Part shown: one piece after another, positions 62,689 through 64,000 of the stretch
How positions within the stretch are numbered: the first letter of the stretch is position 1
Layout of the letters: each line of letters begins with the position of its first letter
Assembly: GCF_041729705.1 (NCBI RefSeq)
Contig: NZ_CP103788.1
Span: 248,001 to 312,000, forward strand
From: Candidatus Phytoplasma solani
GTDB taxonomy: Bacteria; Bacillota_I; Bacilli_A; Acholeplasmatales; Acholeplasmataceae
Length of the DNA: 64,000 bases
Direction: 5' to 3'
Translations under genes and position numbers: made by a program
Notes under the pieces: model-generated
What the model saw: the letters and a program-made list of their open reading frames with translations, nothing else
What the model was told of the DNA's origin: nothing
The model's database searches: none

Positions 62689-62717
62689 AAAAAAAGACTA
62701 GTTATAAAAACTAGCCT
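62689..62717 (-). terminator. Terminator of the amino-acid transporter
   Basis: Minus strand AGGCTAGTTTTTATAACTAGTCTTTTTTT; strong stem with T7. Confidence 0.88.
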
Positions 62718-62788
62718 ATTTAGGTATTAAAAATGCATTTATTTACAATTTTTTATAAAAGTACACCTAGTTGTAACTAACTATCTTC

Positions 62789-63700
62789 TTAGATTTTGTT
62801 CCTGTTTAAGATTTTTAAAATAAAATTAGTAATAAAGACAATAATTAAATAAACACAACAAACTATAATATAAGGAGTCCATATATCCAAATCAACAGAC
62901 GCGTTACTCTGAGCCTGCCATAAAAGACTTGAAAAACCAATAATTGAAAACAACGAAGTATCTTTAATGTTAGTGATAAATTGTTTTCCTACTGCAGGAT
63001 AAGTTTTTTTAATGCTTTGTTCAAAAATGATGCAATTAAAAACTTGTTTTTGAGTCATTCCTAAAGCATAACCAGCTTCAATTTGGCCTTTATCTAATAA
63101 ATTAATATTATGCATCATAATTTGAATTAAATTGGCAATAGTATTAAGTAATAAAACAATCAAAGATGCAGAAAAAGCTATTTTAATATTTTTAAATGAT
63201 TCTATTGTAGTAATAAAATTAAACACTAATAAAGATTGTATAGAAATAGGAATAGCATTTAAAAAGCTAACAAAACGATCAATTACAAAAGAAAAAGTTT
63301 GATACATTTTCATAAGTGCTTTTTTTTGAGTTTGACGATAATAATTTACTAATATTTTAGCTTTCACTAATAATAAAGATAAAAGAAAACCCAAAACAAC
63401 ACTATCTATCGCTACAACTAAAGAATTAACAAAGCTTTTAGCATAAGAGGGAAAAGTTTTTAAGATTTTTTGAATTTTATCATCTAAATTTGTTTTATTT
63501 GTAGTTTCTAATTTTTCATTTATTTGTATATAATCACCAAAAGCTGGTGGGACAAAGTTTTTTTCATAATAATCAGTTATTTGTTCTATATTTGAGTTTA
63601 TATCATCTAGTTTTTCTTGATTTTCTTGTATAGCAGTTTTAATTCCTTTTTCAATTAGTTCTTTTACAGACTTATTATTTTTTTTTAATAAAAATACCAT
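62789..63700 (-). pseudogene. Amino-acid ABC transporter permease part (GlnP/ArtQ type), frameshifted from its binding domain
   Basis: From about residue 85 this is a polar amino-acid permease: several helices (VVALDSVVLGFLLSLLLV region; FSASLIVLLLNTIANLIQIM) and the EAA loop EAGYALGMTQKQVFNCIIFE that contacts the ATPase. The first ~60 residues (KSVKELIEKGIKTAIQENQE) are the end of a solute-binding domain, so the native gene encodes a binding protein-permease fusion. It is separated from the upstream part (63675-63917) by one extra A in the A9 run at 63678-63686: with eight A the frame reads GIFIKKNNKSVKE. Length of the run decides function. Confidence 0.82.
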
Positions 63701-63917
63701 AAGGAGGAATTGTTTCTTGCAATGTTAATTTAAATTTTTTAAATTCTTGGTTATGTTTTTGAAATAAAGCTTTTATAATAAGATCATCTGTAATAAAACC
63801 ATCTACTATTTTATCTTTTACCAAAAGAAAACATTCAGAAGTACTATTTCTTAAAAAACTATTTGTTCCATCATTTTGTTCTAAAAAATTATTCTTTTTA
63901 TTTGCTTCATTATTCAT
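63675..63917 (-). pseudogene. Solute-binding domain part of the amino-acid transporter
   Basis: 80 residues: GTNSFLRNSTSECFLLVKDK and IVDGFITDDLIIKALFQKHN fit a type II periplasmic-type amino-acid binding domain (K-V-D-A-x-I-x-D-D pattern). It ends PPYGIFIKKK at the A9 frameshift, after which the permease frame continues. The N-terminal half of the binding domain and the signal peptide are also missing upstream: no start other than ATG 63917 before an in-frame stop, so the gene is doubly damaged or begins beyond another shift. Confidence 0.7.
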
Positions 63918-64000
63918 ATAATTATCAATATTTTCTTTGAAACAAGAAGTTGTGTGTAGTTAATCTTAATTTTTTATTACAGAATTGATCATTATCTAAT

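Larger units (their letters stand above)
62256..62788. other. Region between convergent genes, with gene and intron remnants
   Basis: 530 bases without an intact gene. The minus strand at about 62350-62440 encodes a short open stretch (MVGKKDLPIEQMIAIDKIFL, then KEFIKKEKQ) that may be a degraded gene end. At 62604-62655 lies a piece of group II intron 5' end (listed separately). A terminator for the minus-strand transporter lies at 62689-62717. Confidence 0.5.

Overview
The window comes from a phytoplasma (class Mollicutes, 'Candidatus Phytoplasma', probably the aster yellows group). Four things point there. It is very AT-rich. Its 16S-23S spacer carries a single tRNA-Ile. It uses the standard code with TGA as stop. 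It also holds potential mobile unit (PMU) hallmark genes: tra5, dnaG, dnaB, tmk, ssb, a HU gene, a sigma factor and ftsH/hflB fragments. Species-level placement is inference.

Layout. (1) 1-7135: the 3' part of a group II intron and a piece of ssb abut a full rRNA operon (two consensus promoters, 16S, tRNA-Ile, 23S, 5S) followed by eleven tRNA genes and a terminator. (2) 7184-13693: a restriction-modification remnant, then nrdF, mscL and a two-gene heterodimeric ABC exporter. (3) 13695-32817, minus strand: a PMU-like block with an ftsH fragment, an IS3-family tra5 split by a frameshift, dnaG, two DUF4065 (Panacea/PanA-like) gene pairs whose partners look like PD-(D/E)XK nucleases, dnaB, tmk, a YqaJ-like exonuclease, and many membrane, secreted or coiled-coil proteins. 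(4) 32887-39365, mostly plus: a second intron fragment, a 5'-damaged coiled-coil gene, a membrane protein, a candidate secreted effector with an SVM-type signal peptide, an intact IS3-family transposase, and a third DUF4065 pair flanked by similar sequences. (5) 39703-46780, minus: small membrane proteins, a DUF2963-like repeat protein, a collagen-like protein, HU, broken genes including dam, ssb split by a group II intron, and a sigma factor. (6) 46875-51356: coiled-coil proteins, a SAP11-like effector and broken secreted proteins. (7) 51504-64000: housekeeping genes lysS, dnaE, a HAD phosphatase, pheS-pheT and a MacB-type ABC transporter, then a frameshifted amino-acid ABC transporter.

How it fits together. 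The PMU genes supply replication (dnaG, dnaB, ssb, tmk, HU), recombination (YqaJ-like) and transcription (sigma) functions next to secreted and membrane proteins that may face the host. Genes in the mobile blocks are separated by Rho-independent hairpins; in one case, found twice, the hairpin is fused to a promoter. Coiled-coil and anchor modules have been shuffled among genes. The three tightly spaced DUF4065 pairs are the best candidate for an undescribed toxin-antitoxin or defence family. The cleanest mechanistic observation is an ORF-depleted group II intron in ssb with exact exon junctions and a six-base IBS1/EBS1 match.
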